64,000 bases of DNA from Symsagittifera roscoffensis (Eukaryota; Xenacoelomorpha; Acoela; Convolutidae): assembly GCF_963678635.1 (NCBI RefSeq), contig NC_087065.1, positions 21,209,480 to 21,273,479 of the forward strand, given 5' to 3'. The position numbers and the translations under genes were made by a program. Positions 20,714 through 31,300 of this stretch are shown here, piece after piece; position 1 is the stretch's first letter, and each line of letters starts with the position of its first letter. The notes beneath the pieces were generated by a model that was given only the letters and a program-made list of their open reading frames with translations, was not told the origin of the DNA and searched no databases.

Positions 20714-20764
20714 TTGCAACTATTGTGTCGCTACAATAGTTGCAAGGCCGTTGCGAACAACGGC
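20714..20764 (+). other. Two adjacent perfect hairpins in the LTR
   Basis: First: arms 20714-20726 and 20733-20745, a perfect 13-bp stem with a 6-nt loop (GTCGCT). Second: arms 20747-20753 and 20758-20764, a perfect 7-bp stem with a CGAA loop. Both persist in the 3' LTR (48584-48615 and about 48617-48634). A third inverted repeat (CCGGATT-CAAG-AATCCGG) follows near 20813-20830. Likely folded RNA in the LTR transcript. Confidence 0.6.
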
Positions 20765-21155
20765 GAAGGGTGGAAGACAGCCTTCCGGACGGAGAATAAG
20801 AGTCTTATTTCCCCGGATTCAAGAATCCGGAGGGGTCTCGGGACTGGAACTTATATCATATTATACAAATTTTTAGCTTCCCTATTATGTACTGAATTGA
20901 ATTTAATTAACATCTGAATTCATTTTGCTAGGATGAGAAGCTGGGGAGGAATTGGGGGAAAGGGTTGATCCATCTTCGATGGAGATGATGATTTTTATCT
21001 ACTGAACAAAAACAATAGATAAACGAAAATTGTTTGAGCCAGGTTTGAGCCAGGTTGAGTCCTAGCTCAAACATTATTAAATAGTTTCAGATACTTGAAA
21101 TGTTTACCGGGGTAGCAATGGTTGCCCCGCGATAAAATGTCAAAGAAGATATCAC

Positions 21156-21569
21156 TTGCTCAAGACATCATCTTCAAAAAATCTCCTGATTGCGGATTCT
21201 CAAGCACGCCATCTTGATTTTCCAAATTTCAATAACTTGTCCCTACCTGGGGCCCGAATTGGTGCGGTCCAAAACTTCTTACCCGAGAAAGACAAATTCA
21301 ACATCATCGCTCTGCTCATCGGCGGAAACATAAACGAATTCCTAAGAAAGATAAAAGGAACTTGGAAGTTTAGAGGAGTGAGTGAAAAAATCCACAGCTC
21401 ATATCATTTGAAAACTGACGAAGTGCACCTCAGTGAAGAAGGTCTGAAGGGCATTAAAAGTATTCTCAAGAATAAAATCTTATACGATAAACATTCGAAC
21501 ATCTGCAATACAGAAGGACATCTGGTATATTACGAGTGTCGTTTCAAGAACTGTCAGTGCCTCTATTAA
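21156..21569 (+). pseudogene. Internally deleted SGNH-esterase ORF of LINE-2
   Basis: 137 residues against 197 in LINE-1. Keeps ADSQ (Ser block, with Ala for Gly), LPGARI and DEVHL, but about 50 residues between the Asn block (IGGN) and INEFLRK are missing, so GxND is disrupted. There is no in-frame ATG; the nearest ATG (21137) is in another frame. The C-terminal Cys cluster (YECRFKNCQCLY) is kept. Probably not an active hydrolase. Confidence 0.7.
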
Positions 21570-21579
21570 CGTAAGTAGA

Positions 21580-21690
21580 AATAGTGAACCGCAGGCTTCC
21601 CCTTTTCGGGAACCACCAGGTTTGTCTATTTCTTCTTTTTCCCCTGAGTGAGCCACAGGCCTCCCCTTTTCGGGAACCACCAGGTTTAAC
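21580..21690 (+). repeat. Duplicated hairpin segment between esterase ORF and ORF1 (LINE-2)
   Basis: A segment of about 38 bp containing 'ccccttttcgggaaccacc' occurs twice, about 69 bp apart. Each copy can fold as TTCCC-CTTTTC-GGGAA. LINE-1 has a CTTTT-loop hairpin in the same intercistronic place. Confidence 0.5.
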
Positions 21691-21718
21691 TGTTTTTCTA
21701 TCCATAGTATAAGCAAAA

Positions 21719-22615
21719 ATGGGCAAAAACTGCAAAACATGTAAAAGAGGCTTTGCCGGCAACGAGAAAACATACACTTGTGTCGCATGCAACGCTCAAA
21801 TGCATTTGGTACCAACTTGTGTTGGGTTGTCTCTAGTGGCCATAAATGGAATAAAAGAACTAGGGCCGAATGTCATGTTGCTTTGTAATACTTGTGTGCA
21901 AAATAATGAACGAGACAACTTTATAAGATGCAAAACCCTGGCCAACATAGACGAGAAGCTCTCAAACATTGATGTAACTGAAAGCCTTAAAAGCATGGAA
22001 AGAAGACTTACCGATTTAGTAGATCAAAAAATTGGAAATGCAATGAAAACGACATGCGATAAAGTGGAAACAACTTATAGTGCCGTTGTAGCTGCTGAAA
22101 CCACCACCCGGATAAATCAAGCTCAAACCACTCAACATGCTGCCAGATCTAACTCTGATCACAACATAAATCAAAGTTTTAGGATACAAGGGGTCAAAGA
22201 GGACCCTGAGAAAACAAAAGGAGAAAACCTTGTCCCAACAAATGACGAAGTAAACGAAATACTAGACATAATTGGAGTGAAGCCGAAAATAATAGAACTA
22301 AAACGACTGGGAAAATTTGATCGTAATCGAATGAAGCCAAGAACACTGCTGGTAACTGTACCTAGCGAACATGAAGCACGACTAGTACTAGCAAAAAGCC
22401 GAGAAAAGCGAGAACAATTGGTCGAAAAAGAGGTCTACCTGCTACCAGCATTGACCAAAGAAAGTGCAATTAAAGAGAACGAAATCCTTAAGAAACGAAG
22501 ACAACTACTAGATGAAGGCGTTCCTCGCGAAAAGCTGAAAATAAGGAATCTAGAATTGTTCAATGATGGTGTGAAAGTAACTATTGACACTGAAGTTCAG
22601 GAACCCCAGCTTTGA
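21719..22615 (+). CDS. LINE-2 ORF1: PHD finger, coiled coil, nucleic-acid-binding domain
   Basis: 298 residues. Complete C4HC3 set: C5, C8, C21, C24, H29, C34, C56, C59. Residues about 75-115 look helical/coiled coil; residues about 155-290 (FRIQGVKEDP, LKRLGKFDRN, RTLLVTVP, EKLKIRNLEL) match the LINE-1 ORF1 C-terminal domain. Ends at TGA 22613-22615 followed by CTAG, and the ORF2 frame continues directly in phase. Confidence 0.85.
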   Translation: MGKNCKTCKRGFAGNEKTYTCVACNAQMHLVPTCVGLSLVAINGIKELGPNVMLLCNTCVQNNERDNFIRCKTLANIDEKLSNIDVTESLKSMERRLTDLVDQKIGNAMKTTCDKVETTYSAVVAAETTTRINQAQTTQHAARSNSDHNINQSFRIQGVKEDPEKTKGENLVPTNDEVNEILDIIGVKPKIIELKRLGKFDRNRMKPRTLLVTVPSEHEARLVLAKSREKREQLVEKEVYLLPALTKESAIKENEILKKRRQLLDEGVPREKLKIRNLELFNDGVKVTIDTEVQEPQL

Positions 22616-25453
22616 CTAGGATTCCTCAACATTCTGCAACTAAATACTAGAAGCCTAATCAACATAGAGAGAAGAACTAAGCTAGCAAATGCAATTGCAG
22701 TTGGAAATTTTAATGTCATATGCTTAAGCGAAACTTGGCTTAACGAGAAAATTCAATCATCAGAGCTTTTTCTAAGTGAATATAACATCTATAGATCTGA
22801 TAGAGCTATTGTGAGTGGTAAAAACTGTCACGGAGGCAGCCTAATAGCTGTCAAGAATAGTCTAATTACCGAGGACTTATCCACCAAACATGACATTCCT
22901 GATTCATGTGTGCTATGTAGTATAAAACTTCATCAAACTGAAATGATAATTGGCTCATTCTACAATCCGCCAAAAAACAGTAATTACAGATACAAAGTGC
23001 ATGAATTTGAACAACTGATCAAAGCCATTCCTAAAAACAAACCGCTTCTCTTATGTGGGGATTTAAATTTCCCAGAAACAAACTGGAACACCCTCACCAG
23101 TACTGACGAGGAAGAAAACCAAATACTGCAAATTTTTGAAAATGGACTCTTTAGGCAGGCGATAGATTTCCCAACATGTGTGAAGAACATACTAGACGTA
23201 GCCTTTTATCGGAATTGCTATACAAGTGCCGAACAAGTTTTTAACGTTTCCAAGATTTATGACTGCTCAGATCACAATGCCATAATGTTGTCTATTGAAT
23301 GCACGGTATCAGAGCCGAAACCATACTTGGAAAATTTTAGAAGTTTTGGAAATGCCGATTTTGAAGGAATAAACAATTTTATAAACGAGAACCCATTTGA
23401 ACCAGTATGCCACACAAACATTAACAAAATGCATGAGGAGTACACCCAATATTTGGATGAAATCATTAAGAGTTTTGTGCCTCTCAGAACAAGACATAGG
23501 AAATCACTTCCACCTTGGATAACAAGTAGCACTTCAAATTTGATCAAAAAGTTACAAACAAAACGGCAATCATGTATACTCAAACCGACCAACTACAGAA
23601 GACAACAAGTTAAACTGTTTGAAAATTTAGTAACTGAATCATCGGAATTGGACAGGAAAAACTACCAAGAGGAATTGTTTAGAACACGGAACACTAATGT
23701 AATTTTTAAACACCTAAAGAACTTGAATAAACATACAAGTCTTCCTAAGTTACTCATAAAAGATGAAGTTGAAAGCACAAATCCAAACGAACAAGTCAAC
23801 ATGCTAAACGACTTCTTTCATTCAGTTTTTAATCCTAAAGAAAGTTTTAGTATTAGAGATATTCAATTTGAAAATCCCTTGTTAACGAATTTTGATATAT
23901 CGAAAAAGACAGTAAGTGAGATTTTATCAACTCTGGACGTAACAAAGTCACGCGGCCCAAATGGGTTGCCACCTAGCTTTTTTCAGAAAACGAACCGCAA
24001 TATATGCAAACCGATGAACAAACTTTTGAGAAACGTAAAACGCCTACGAAAAATACCTGATTCATGGAAAACAGCTGCAGTTACTCCTGTTCACAAAAAA
24101 AGGTGACCGAAAAATGGTGAACAACTATCGACCAGTATCGCTATTAAATATTGACAGCAAAGTCCTTGAAAATGTATATACAAAGACCTGTACCCTTACT
24201 TTGCCTGGTATTTGACGAAACATCAACACGGTTTTACTAAAGGTAGATCAGTTTTGACAAACATGCTCTCTTTCCTGAAAGAAATATATGAAGCGCTTGA
24301 CAATGACTCAAACGCAGAAATTGTAGCATTCTACACTGACTTTGCAAAAGCCTTTGATAAAGTTCCGCATTTTGATATACTTAAGAAAGTTGCACTTATA
24401 GGAATAGGAGGCTGCATGTTAGAGGTACTCTATGACTATTTGAAAAACAGGAAACAGTTTGTACGAGTAGACAATATCAGCTCAAAAGTTTTAGAAGTCA
24501 CTAGTGGTGTTCCCCAAGGATCATTTTTAGGACCACTGCTCTTTTGCATTTTTATTAACGACCTACCTGAAGTACTCAAATTCTCTGAACCATATATTTT
24601 TGCGGATGATCTTAAACTACTTTCCATCAAAAAAACATCAATTGAAATTCAAGAAGATCTGGACAAAATTCAGCAGTGGGTAACTGAAAACAAAATGGAA
24701 TTAGCACTAGATAAATGTGCAAAAGTAAGTTTTAGGGGCGGAGACGCTAACTCTATGCTTTTTGGTGTAGTGCTTGGAACATCGATGGTTGTGAAAGATC
24801 TGGGAATTTTTGTGTCGGCCGATTTAAGTTGGAAGGTACACATTGAAACAAGATTAAAGAAGGCAAACCAAGTACTGTACCTCCTGAGAAGAAACCTATC
24901 AGCAAAGATAAATACGTTTGTAAAGTTAGGCCTGTATAAGTCACTAATACTCCCAGTGTTATTATACGGACTCTCATGTACACATATATCGAGGGCGGAT
25001 CAATTGCAGTTGGAGCGATTTCAAAAGAAAGTAATCCGTTGGATCACTGGAAATAAAACGGGAGTGTACATCAACGAACTACGCTTGCTAAACATTTTAC
25101 CCCTGCCCATGTTCATCCAGCTAAATAACATCTTACTTCTTGCCAGTCTTGATTCTAATGAACGAAATGAAATAATGTTAAACAAGCGAACCACACGGGC
25201 TAGAAATACAGAAATTTTTGAGATGCGAAAAGTGAGAACGGAAAAAGCGAGAAACGAATTTGTTTTCAGAACCAGTAGGATTGTAAATCGATTAGAACCA
25301 TATATTCATTTTGATAAACGAATCGGCCTCAAGACGAGAATTTTAAACACGATGTGGAAATTTGTAAACGAGAGATTTTCAGAAATGACAACGTGCACGT
25401 GGCAATTATTCTGTGATTGTATCACGTGCAGAAACAAGTGGACATTGTTTTAG
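22616..25453 (+). CDS. LINE-2 ORF2: endonuclease and reverse transcriptase, frame disturbed once
   Basis: Open from right after the ORF1 TGA. The first 65 codons contain LNILQLNTRS and CLSETWL, essential endonuclease motifs, but no ATG, so translation must arrive by read-through or a non-AUG start. Further motifs: GGSLIAVK, GDLNFPETNW, CSDHNAIML, NYRPVSLL, FYTDFAKAFDKVPH, SGVPQGSFLGP, FADD, and a CTW..CDCITC end. The frame shifts at an A-run near 24.09 kb and returns by about 24.21 kb, interrupting the RT fingers. No other break seen. Confidence 0.85.
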
Positions 25454-25500
25454 AGAAGACGCCGGGACCAAGAATCCCAACAGCAGTGCTGTGAATCCCC

Positions 25501-25533
<33 letters not shown>

Positions 25534-25536
25534 AAT
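25501..25536 (+). repeat. (AAC)n tail of LINE-2
   Basis: Ten AAC units followed by AATAAT. Just upstream is a palindromic hairpin, ACAGCA-G-TGCTGT (about 25479-25491). Confidence 0.8.
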
Positions 25537-25567
25537 ATTTCAATAAGTAGTAGTAGCCCTGTTTTTA

Positions 25568-25620
25568 GGAGTGACCTCGTGGTCTGGGAATACTGAGACC
25601 CAGCCATGAGCTCACTATTT
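25568..25620 (+). other. Imperfect long hairpin in the LTR 3' part
   Basis: AGTGA...TGG.CTGGG pairs with CCCAGCCA...TCACT around an 'aatactgaga' loop. The same sequence occurs in the 3' LTR at about 48916-48965. Confidence 0.45.
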
Positions 25621-26580
25621 CTGCATGTAATTAAGTTAATTTGAGTGTTTTGACCGAAGCCGAAAGCAGTAACGTTTTTCTCGACCCGATGTTGAAAAGA
25701 CCACCAAAAGAACTGGCTTGGTAGAGACGGTGATAAACATGTAGAGCTCTGTTTAGACGTTAGCCAGTCGTCTTAGGACCTAGCTTTATTTTCTGTCGAT
25801 ATGTATCTTCCAGGCGAATGTTACATAGATGTTTTTATGGCGCTCCTGGGTGTTATTATTTTTTTTAACATCATTACCGGCAGAATCGTTAACGAGCACT
25901 CCGCGCCGAGCGAATGCTCACATTAACGCCCTTAATAGGCCGAAAACGCCGGGGCGGAAGGGTAGATTGGAACGCGGAAGCCTTCCGGATTACCGTGAAA
26001 AGCTTTTTAACCTAGTTAAGACCAAAAATTCACGAACTAGGAAGGGTGGGTGGATTCGCGGTCCCGTCATCTCCTGAGTGGTCCTTGACCAAAAACACTT
26101 AAAGTTATATATAAAACTAAACAAAAAGTAGTATAGTACCCAAGAAAAACAAAAAACATTAAAAAAATAACTGAAAAAACCAAAAACAGTTTAAAAAAAA
26201 AGTAAAAAATCAGTAGAAAATCATCCCCCCAGACAAGATGTGATCCGACCCCCCCGTTTGTTGTTGATAGATATATTGTTGTTACAGGCATTTATATCAG
26301 TCAGGATTGTTACGATCAATTTTGTAGCCCGTTTTTGATGCTTGTACTGTAGGGTTGTTTGAGTATTTAAGCACGTTAATGCTAAATTGCTCTCAATCCG
26401 GAAGGGTCTGCTGATTTGCGCTCAATCCGGAGGGGTCTTGGGAGAAGACTGATCCGGCAAGCAGTACAAGGAGCAACAAGAAGGGGCTCAACGACAACAA
26501 CAATCGACTGTTGGGTATCGTTAACAAGTTTTGTATCCCTTTTGGTACAAAAAGTAAGATGGTAATCTGTGGGGGGCTCG

Positions 26581-26650
26581 ACAGTGCTGCACTGTAGTGA
26601 CCCTTCACCGAACTGCGAATATCCGAGTTAAGCACCTTAATTCGGATATT
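26581..26650 (+). other. Palindrome plus 15-bp hairpin in the leader
   Basis: 26581-26595 is ACAGTGC-T-GCACTGT. 26618-26632 pairs with 26636-26650 over 15 bp, with one G-T pair and a CAC loop. Positioned where retroelement packaging and dimerisation signals lie; function inferred only. Confidence 0.5.
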
Positions 26651-27846
26651 AAACAAAGCCGGAGGGGTATAGTATTACTAATATTATTACTTATATAACC
26701 TATATTAATACTCCTATATCGTTTTTCAGTGAAAAACACAGAAAGCAGACCGGTTTTTAAGGTCAAAATAGCAATATTTTGATCCCCCCACAAATCGCGA
26801 TTTTTGAGATATCAATATTTTTTGAAACGGAAAAAAGCGCTAAATTAGTGTGTTACATCGTAACTGCACTACTATAATAGATAGAACCGGTTAGGTTTAG
26901 TTCAGAAGTCGTTGAAACTATTTTGGAACCAAAAACCGAATTTTCGGGATTTTTGAGAAAACGGAACACTATAAATTCAGAAAATTTTTTGAAATTTTTG
27001 AGTTAGGACAGTAAAAATAGTTGTTCGGACAACGTCCACTAGTGAATCTACAAGTCTTAAAACCCGCTCCCCGAAAGCCTTCTGGGTTGCAGAGAAATCG
27101 AACTTAACGTGTTTGATTTGGTGGATTCATCAATCCGGAGGGGTCCAGGTAGCATAGTTTTTCGCAAATTTTTTAAACTAAAGCGTTTTAGATCGGGTCT
27201 TTTGCATTGAACTAGAAGAATATAGGCCTTTTGAGCTCAGATCAATAATTTTTAGGTCGAAACGAACAGAATTGCGGAAAAAGTCAGGCGGAAACTATAA
27301 GAGAGAAATTTCTTGACTTTAGAAAAAAGACATTTTGTAATAACTTTGGAACTACTGGGCAGATCCAGTTGATCTTGGTACCAATAGATCAGAAATTAGC
27401 TGAGCTTACTGATAGAGAAAAAACTTATTCGAAAAAGTAAGCGTGACAAATTTTTTGAGATTGTTTTTAGCAACTTCGCCAATTCGCGAGGGTAGACCCC
27501 TCACAATTTATAAAAAATTTTTAGGAAAACCCTACACCCCTACCAAAGGGCAGAAACGATTGAATAAGGCAATTTTAAGCTGTTCTAGAAGAATAGGGAA
27601 GGCTTAAGGCATCGGAAATCATTAATAGAGCCAAAATTAGGCTAGCGATAAGACCCTTCACCGTTAGCGTGAATTGTCAAATAAGAGGCTTAACTTCAAC
27701 CCGGAAGGGTCTAGGAAAGGATCACATACCCTTCCTAGTTAATTTAAAAAAGCATAATAGCATCGGAGAACGTATCCGGAAGGGTACAGGTTGAAAATAA
27801 AGGAAATCTCCGAAAAGCTACTTTTACAAAACCAGAGGGCTCCCAA

Positions 27847-28098
27847 TCCGGAGGGGTCTAAATTTTTTCAAATTCGGAGGGGTCCCAATCCGGAGGGGTC
27901 TTGTTTTCACAAATTCGGAGGGGTCCCAATCCGGAGGGGTCTTGTTTTCACAAAACCGGAGGGGTCCCAATCCGGAGGGGTCTTTTATTTGCTAACTCAG
28001 AGGGGTCCCAATCCGGAGGGGTCTAAATTTTGCCAATCCGGAGGGGTCTCAATTTTGCCAATCCGGAAGGGTCCTATTTTTGCCAATCCGGAGGGGTG
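27847..28098 (+). repeat. Tandem array of the CCGGAGGGGTC motif
   Basis: About twelve units, alternating 25-bp and 17-bp spacing (a 42-bp double unit) in the first two-thirds and about 25-bp single units later. The consensus is caatccggaggggtct plus a short T-rich spacer. Because 42 is a multiple of three, a frame stays open across it, but the open frame looks like a by-product. The same motif is the 3' arm of a hairpin in both LTRs. Confidence 0.8.
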
Positions 28099-28862
28099 TT
28101 GTTTTATTAAAGGACTTAGGTAAACAGAAGAAAGACCACAGTGAGAGGTATTCGGTTATTAGCAGACAGGCTAGGAATCAGTGACTGCACAAATAACTTG
28201 CCTTTCTATAAAGACCAGACCAAAACAAAACAGGTCCGAACTCGGATATTCGCGACACTAAGTCTAAACTAAAAAGAGCGTAATTCATTGGTGTGGATTG
28301 AAACCCAATACGTTTTTGTGAAAAGTGACTGCCCTGAGGATTTTAGTAGGTCTAGCTCGGGCATCCGAAGGCAGATAGGTAACACAGTACTCGGTGGGTG
28401 CAATAGACGCCCTGTTGAGAAAATTACTGCCCTCAAAGTTTTGTCTGTTTGGTGCAGCACCAAGCAGGGAAAGCTTTTTTTTCAAAATACAAGTTCGACT
28501 ATTGTACTGTGATCGACTAAAAGTACAATACAGATACGTTTTCATAGAGGTATTCTTATTCTGCTATTTTTTTTTTATTTTAAGTCAACATAAATTGTGC
28601 TGGATTGGGTAGTGAGTACACTATCTTTTAAATTGACTGATATCATCATATTGTGCTAGTTCTCAATTCTTACGACCGATAATCGGTTAGTGTGAATAAG
28701 TTATATACAAGCTGTACTCTAATAACATACAAGGATTCGTGGTCACTATTTAATAGAATCTTGTGAAATTTATTGTATTGTGTGATTCTTATTGATAGTC
28801 AAACTATAAGGTCACTAGCAATTGAACTGAGTGTATAGGCATTAAGAAGTGACAAATTGAGA

Positions 28863-31300
28863 ATGAGTCTAGACAAGTCAAGGATACCTAAACGAGGTAA
28901 TAGCTCTAGGAAATTCATACCTAAAAGCAAAGAGAAGCAATGACCGACCCTTTTGTGGATCGGATCACACGAGCCCGGACCGACAAAGGGGAGACGGTTT
29001 CAGGCAGAATGGTTGAAGCTAGGAGTCAGAAGTCCTCAGAAGAAAGAAAAGCTATGTTAGAAGTGGATGTCCATACGGACCAGGCCACGAATGAGAACCA
29101 GGAAAAACATGGACCGGAGGGGAGAGACAAAAGGCTGGTGAGTGAATCTACTCCGGTAGAACAAGGCCATGATTTTGCCACTTCCACCGGGACATTGGAC
29201 CGAGAGGAGATGTCGGAACTGTCCGACATCTCTACTGAGATAGTGGCAACTAGAAGATCTCCAACAGGCAACACCATGATGGCAGGCGGGAGTGGGAACC
29301 AAACAACGTCCTCATCGTTCTCAGAAAGAGTGAAGAACACCTTCGGAAACATCTTTCCATTCACCATGGGAGTGGGCACAGGAAATGAAGGTGAATCCCA
29401 GGAGGAAGAAGAGGACAAAGACGAGCAGGTGGACTTTGGATCTCAAGTCAGCCTCAATAGTTCGAACCAGGAGAACGAGGCATACGTCGAAAGAGAGACT
29501 GGAACCATGGACAAATTTGGCGTGGTGAGAGCAAAGACGCAAACACACCAGGCCAGTCGAGAAGCTTTGCGACTATGACAAATTCGACTTTGCGGCTGGA
29601 GAGAGTAGAAACAAAGGGCTAGGCAACGCATTGGCGGATCCTGAAGTGGATAATGAAAAGACGTCGAGGCAGAGAATCAAAGCCCGAATCTCGACCAGCA
29701 CGAAGCTACCTGGGACCGACAGGGTGACACCGCCACTAGTGACGCCACTCTTGGATAACGGGGCAGCATTAGAAGAAGCCTTGAACAACATAGTGGGCAG
29801 TATATGAGAACAAAATGAACAGATGTCCATAAGAATGAGTGAACTAGAAAGAGCAATTCACATTGAAAGAGAAAGTCTGCGGGAAGAAATAAACCGCAAT
29901 AGACAAGAAGTTGGTAGGAGCAAAAAACGCTTGAAGGAAAGAACGGACGAGCACATAGCGAAGAACTTGTCGCGAATGACAAGAGAAGCGGAACAGAGAG
30001 AGTTACGCTTAAAAGACGACATGGATAAATTAAGAATTCAGCAAGAGCAGTCTATTGGGACTCTTGACACAAAGATAGATGCGATGATGGAGAGGCGAAC
30101 TCAGGCTATCATGGATAGGTTGGACGGGCTACTAGGCAGCAAGAGTGGACCAAAAGAAGGGGAGGCAAACTCGGGAGGTTCCAGCAGGGAGCCGAAGGTG
30201 AACTTCAATGACCATCAAAGGAGGAGGACATATGGATCCACTAGAGGTAGGGGCAGTTCATCAGGCTATGCCACAAAGGATAATAGAACATGGGGCCCGA
30301 GCAGTAGAGCAAGTTCAACGGGGAACAGACAGACCTCTAACGAACGACCAACACATGCGACTGGGAGAGGTGATTCCGGTAACAGGAGACATGCGAGCCC
30401 AGGGAGGAGTCATGTGGGCCAAGGGGGAAACACTCACGGCGATTTGGATTGCAGAGATGCACCAAATACAGAGCCCTTAACAAGGTGTGATGACACTCAG
30501 GCGGGGCACTCGAGAGATGCTACGGCAATGGCCACAGCCTTTGAACCCCTAAACAGGTCTTTAGAGACATTCCTTACAAGGTTATCCAAAACCAATGAAC
30601 GCAGTGAGATGTCCAGAAGAGTCTTTAAGAAACGAAGATGCTACAAAGACGAATCTGATGGCTGTATTGATACCTGGATAGAGGTAATGAAACTGCATTT
30701 CGAGGAAGAGGACTTGTCGGAAAGACAAGAATGCAGTGCGCTCACCAGTAACTTGGAAGGGACAGCCCTGAACTGTGTCATGGCCAAGAAGCAATATCAG
30801 CGTGACACAGCCGAGAAAATCTTCGAAATCTTGTTAAACCGTTTTGGATCAGGGGTCCAGGGGCATCAAGCAATGATGCGCTTCGAGAAACGGAGGCAAC
30901 GAGAAGATGAAACGATAGACAAGTTTCTAGATGACTTGGAAATGCTGAGAAGACGCAGCCAACCGAATGAATCGAACCGAAGGATGAACTTGGCAGTAGC
31001 CTCAAAGTTCATCGATGGTGTGAAGAATGATGAACTTCGAACAATGCTAGCAACGCATTACACACCACTATCAACCAATGCGCCAACACCAGAGGAGTTG
31101 AGGCTCAAGTCAAAAGAATATCTTTTGTTGAAACCTCCTTCGAGATCTGGATACTATAAGAACAATTATGGCAATTTTAACAACGGACTAGCAAACCAAG
31201 GGAACAACTGGTACAAACCGGAGACGCTCTTGTGCCAACTGCAGTTCAACGGACCATCATGTTTCAGCATGCCCAAATTACAAACAAGGCATGAAAGCGA
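28863..31300 (+). pseudogene. gag region of the giant element
   Basis: Fossil part. An acidic, Ser/Thr-rich N-terminal section is followed by a long coiled coil (about 29830-30120), an Arg/Gly/Ser-rich linker (about 30180-30450) and a capsid-like retrotransposon gag domain (about 30590-31100; WIEVMKLHF, RFGSG, FLDDLEMLRRR). Order and content fit Ty3-type gag. Confidence 0.75.

Larger units (their letters stand above)
21017..25536 (+). mobile_element. CR1-like LINE inserted in the 5' LTR (LINE-2)
   Basis: Boundaries come from comparison with the uninterrupted 3' LTR. Organisation as in LINE-1: esterase ORF (21156-21569), PHD ORF1 (21719-22615) and endonuclease-RT ORF2 (22616-25453). Its tail is (AAC)n, not (TTA)n, and its proteins are clearly diverged, so it is a different subfamily. 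The esterase has an internal deletion and ORF2 loses and regains frame within about 24.10-24.21 kb, so this copy is probably dead. It entered after the giant element was in place. Confidence 0.88.
20392..25825 (+). repeat. 5' LTR of the giant element, split by LINE-2
   Basis: LTR sequence occupies 20392-21016 and about 25537-25825. It matches the uninterrupted copy at 48259-49172 almost base for base, with about 4% differences and a few short indels. It starts TGTGACATT and ends TGTTACA, the TG...CA form of LTRs. The LINE-2 insertion point falls in 'aacaat|..ttcaataag'. Confidence 0.85.
25826..28862 (+). other. Long structured leader of the giant element
   Basis: About 3 kb between the 5' LTR and gag with no recognised gene. 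It contains the CCGGAGGGGTC-type motif at about 26400, 26420, 26655, 27130, 27700 and 27775, a dense array of it at 27847-28098, a long hairpin at 26618-26650, and 15-nt odd palindromes at 26581-26595 and 28449-28463. Short open frames (for example 25829-26077) show no family resemblance. Confidence 0.6.

Noticed and set aside
20601-20876. Frame conserved at 20601-20876 and 48468-48746
   Set aside because: Conserved only because both lie in the two LTRs of one element; an indel changes the coding and there is no family match.
27847-28098. CRISPR-like appearance of regularly spaced GC-rich repeats
   Set aside because: Spacers are short, near-identical and T-rich, spacing alternates 25/17 bp, and the context is an animal LTR element.
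27791-28123. 110-codon frame with repeated Asn-Pro-Glu-Gly-Ser
   Set aside because: It is produced by the 42-bp tandem array, whose period is a multiple of three. The repeat is non-coding in all other copies of the motif.
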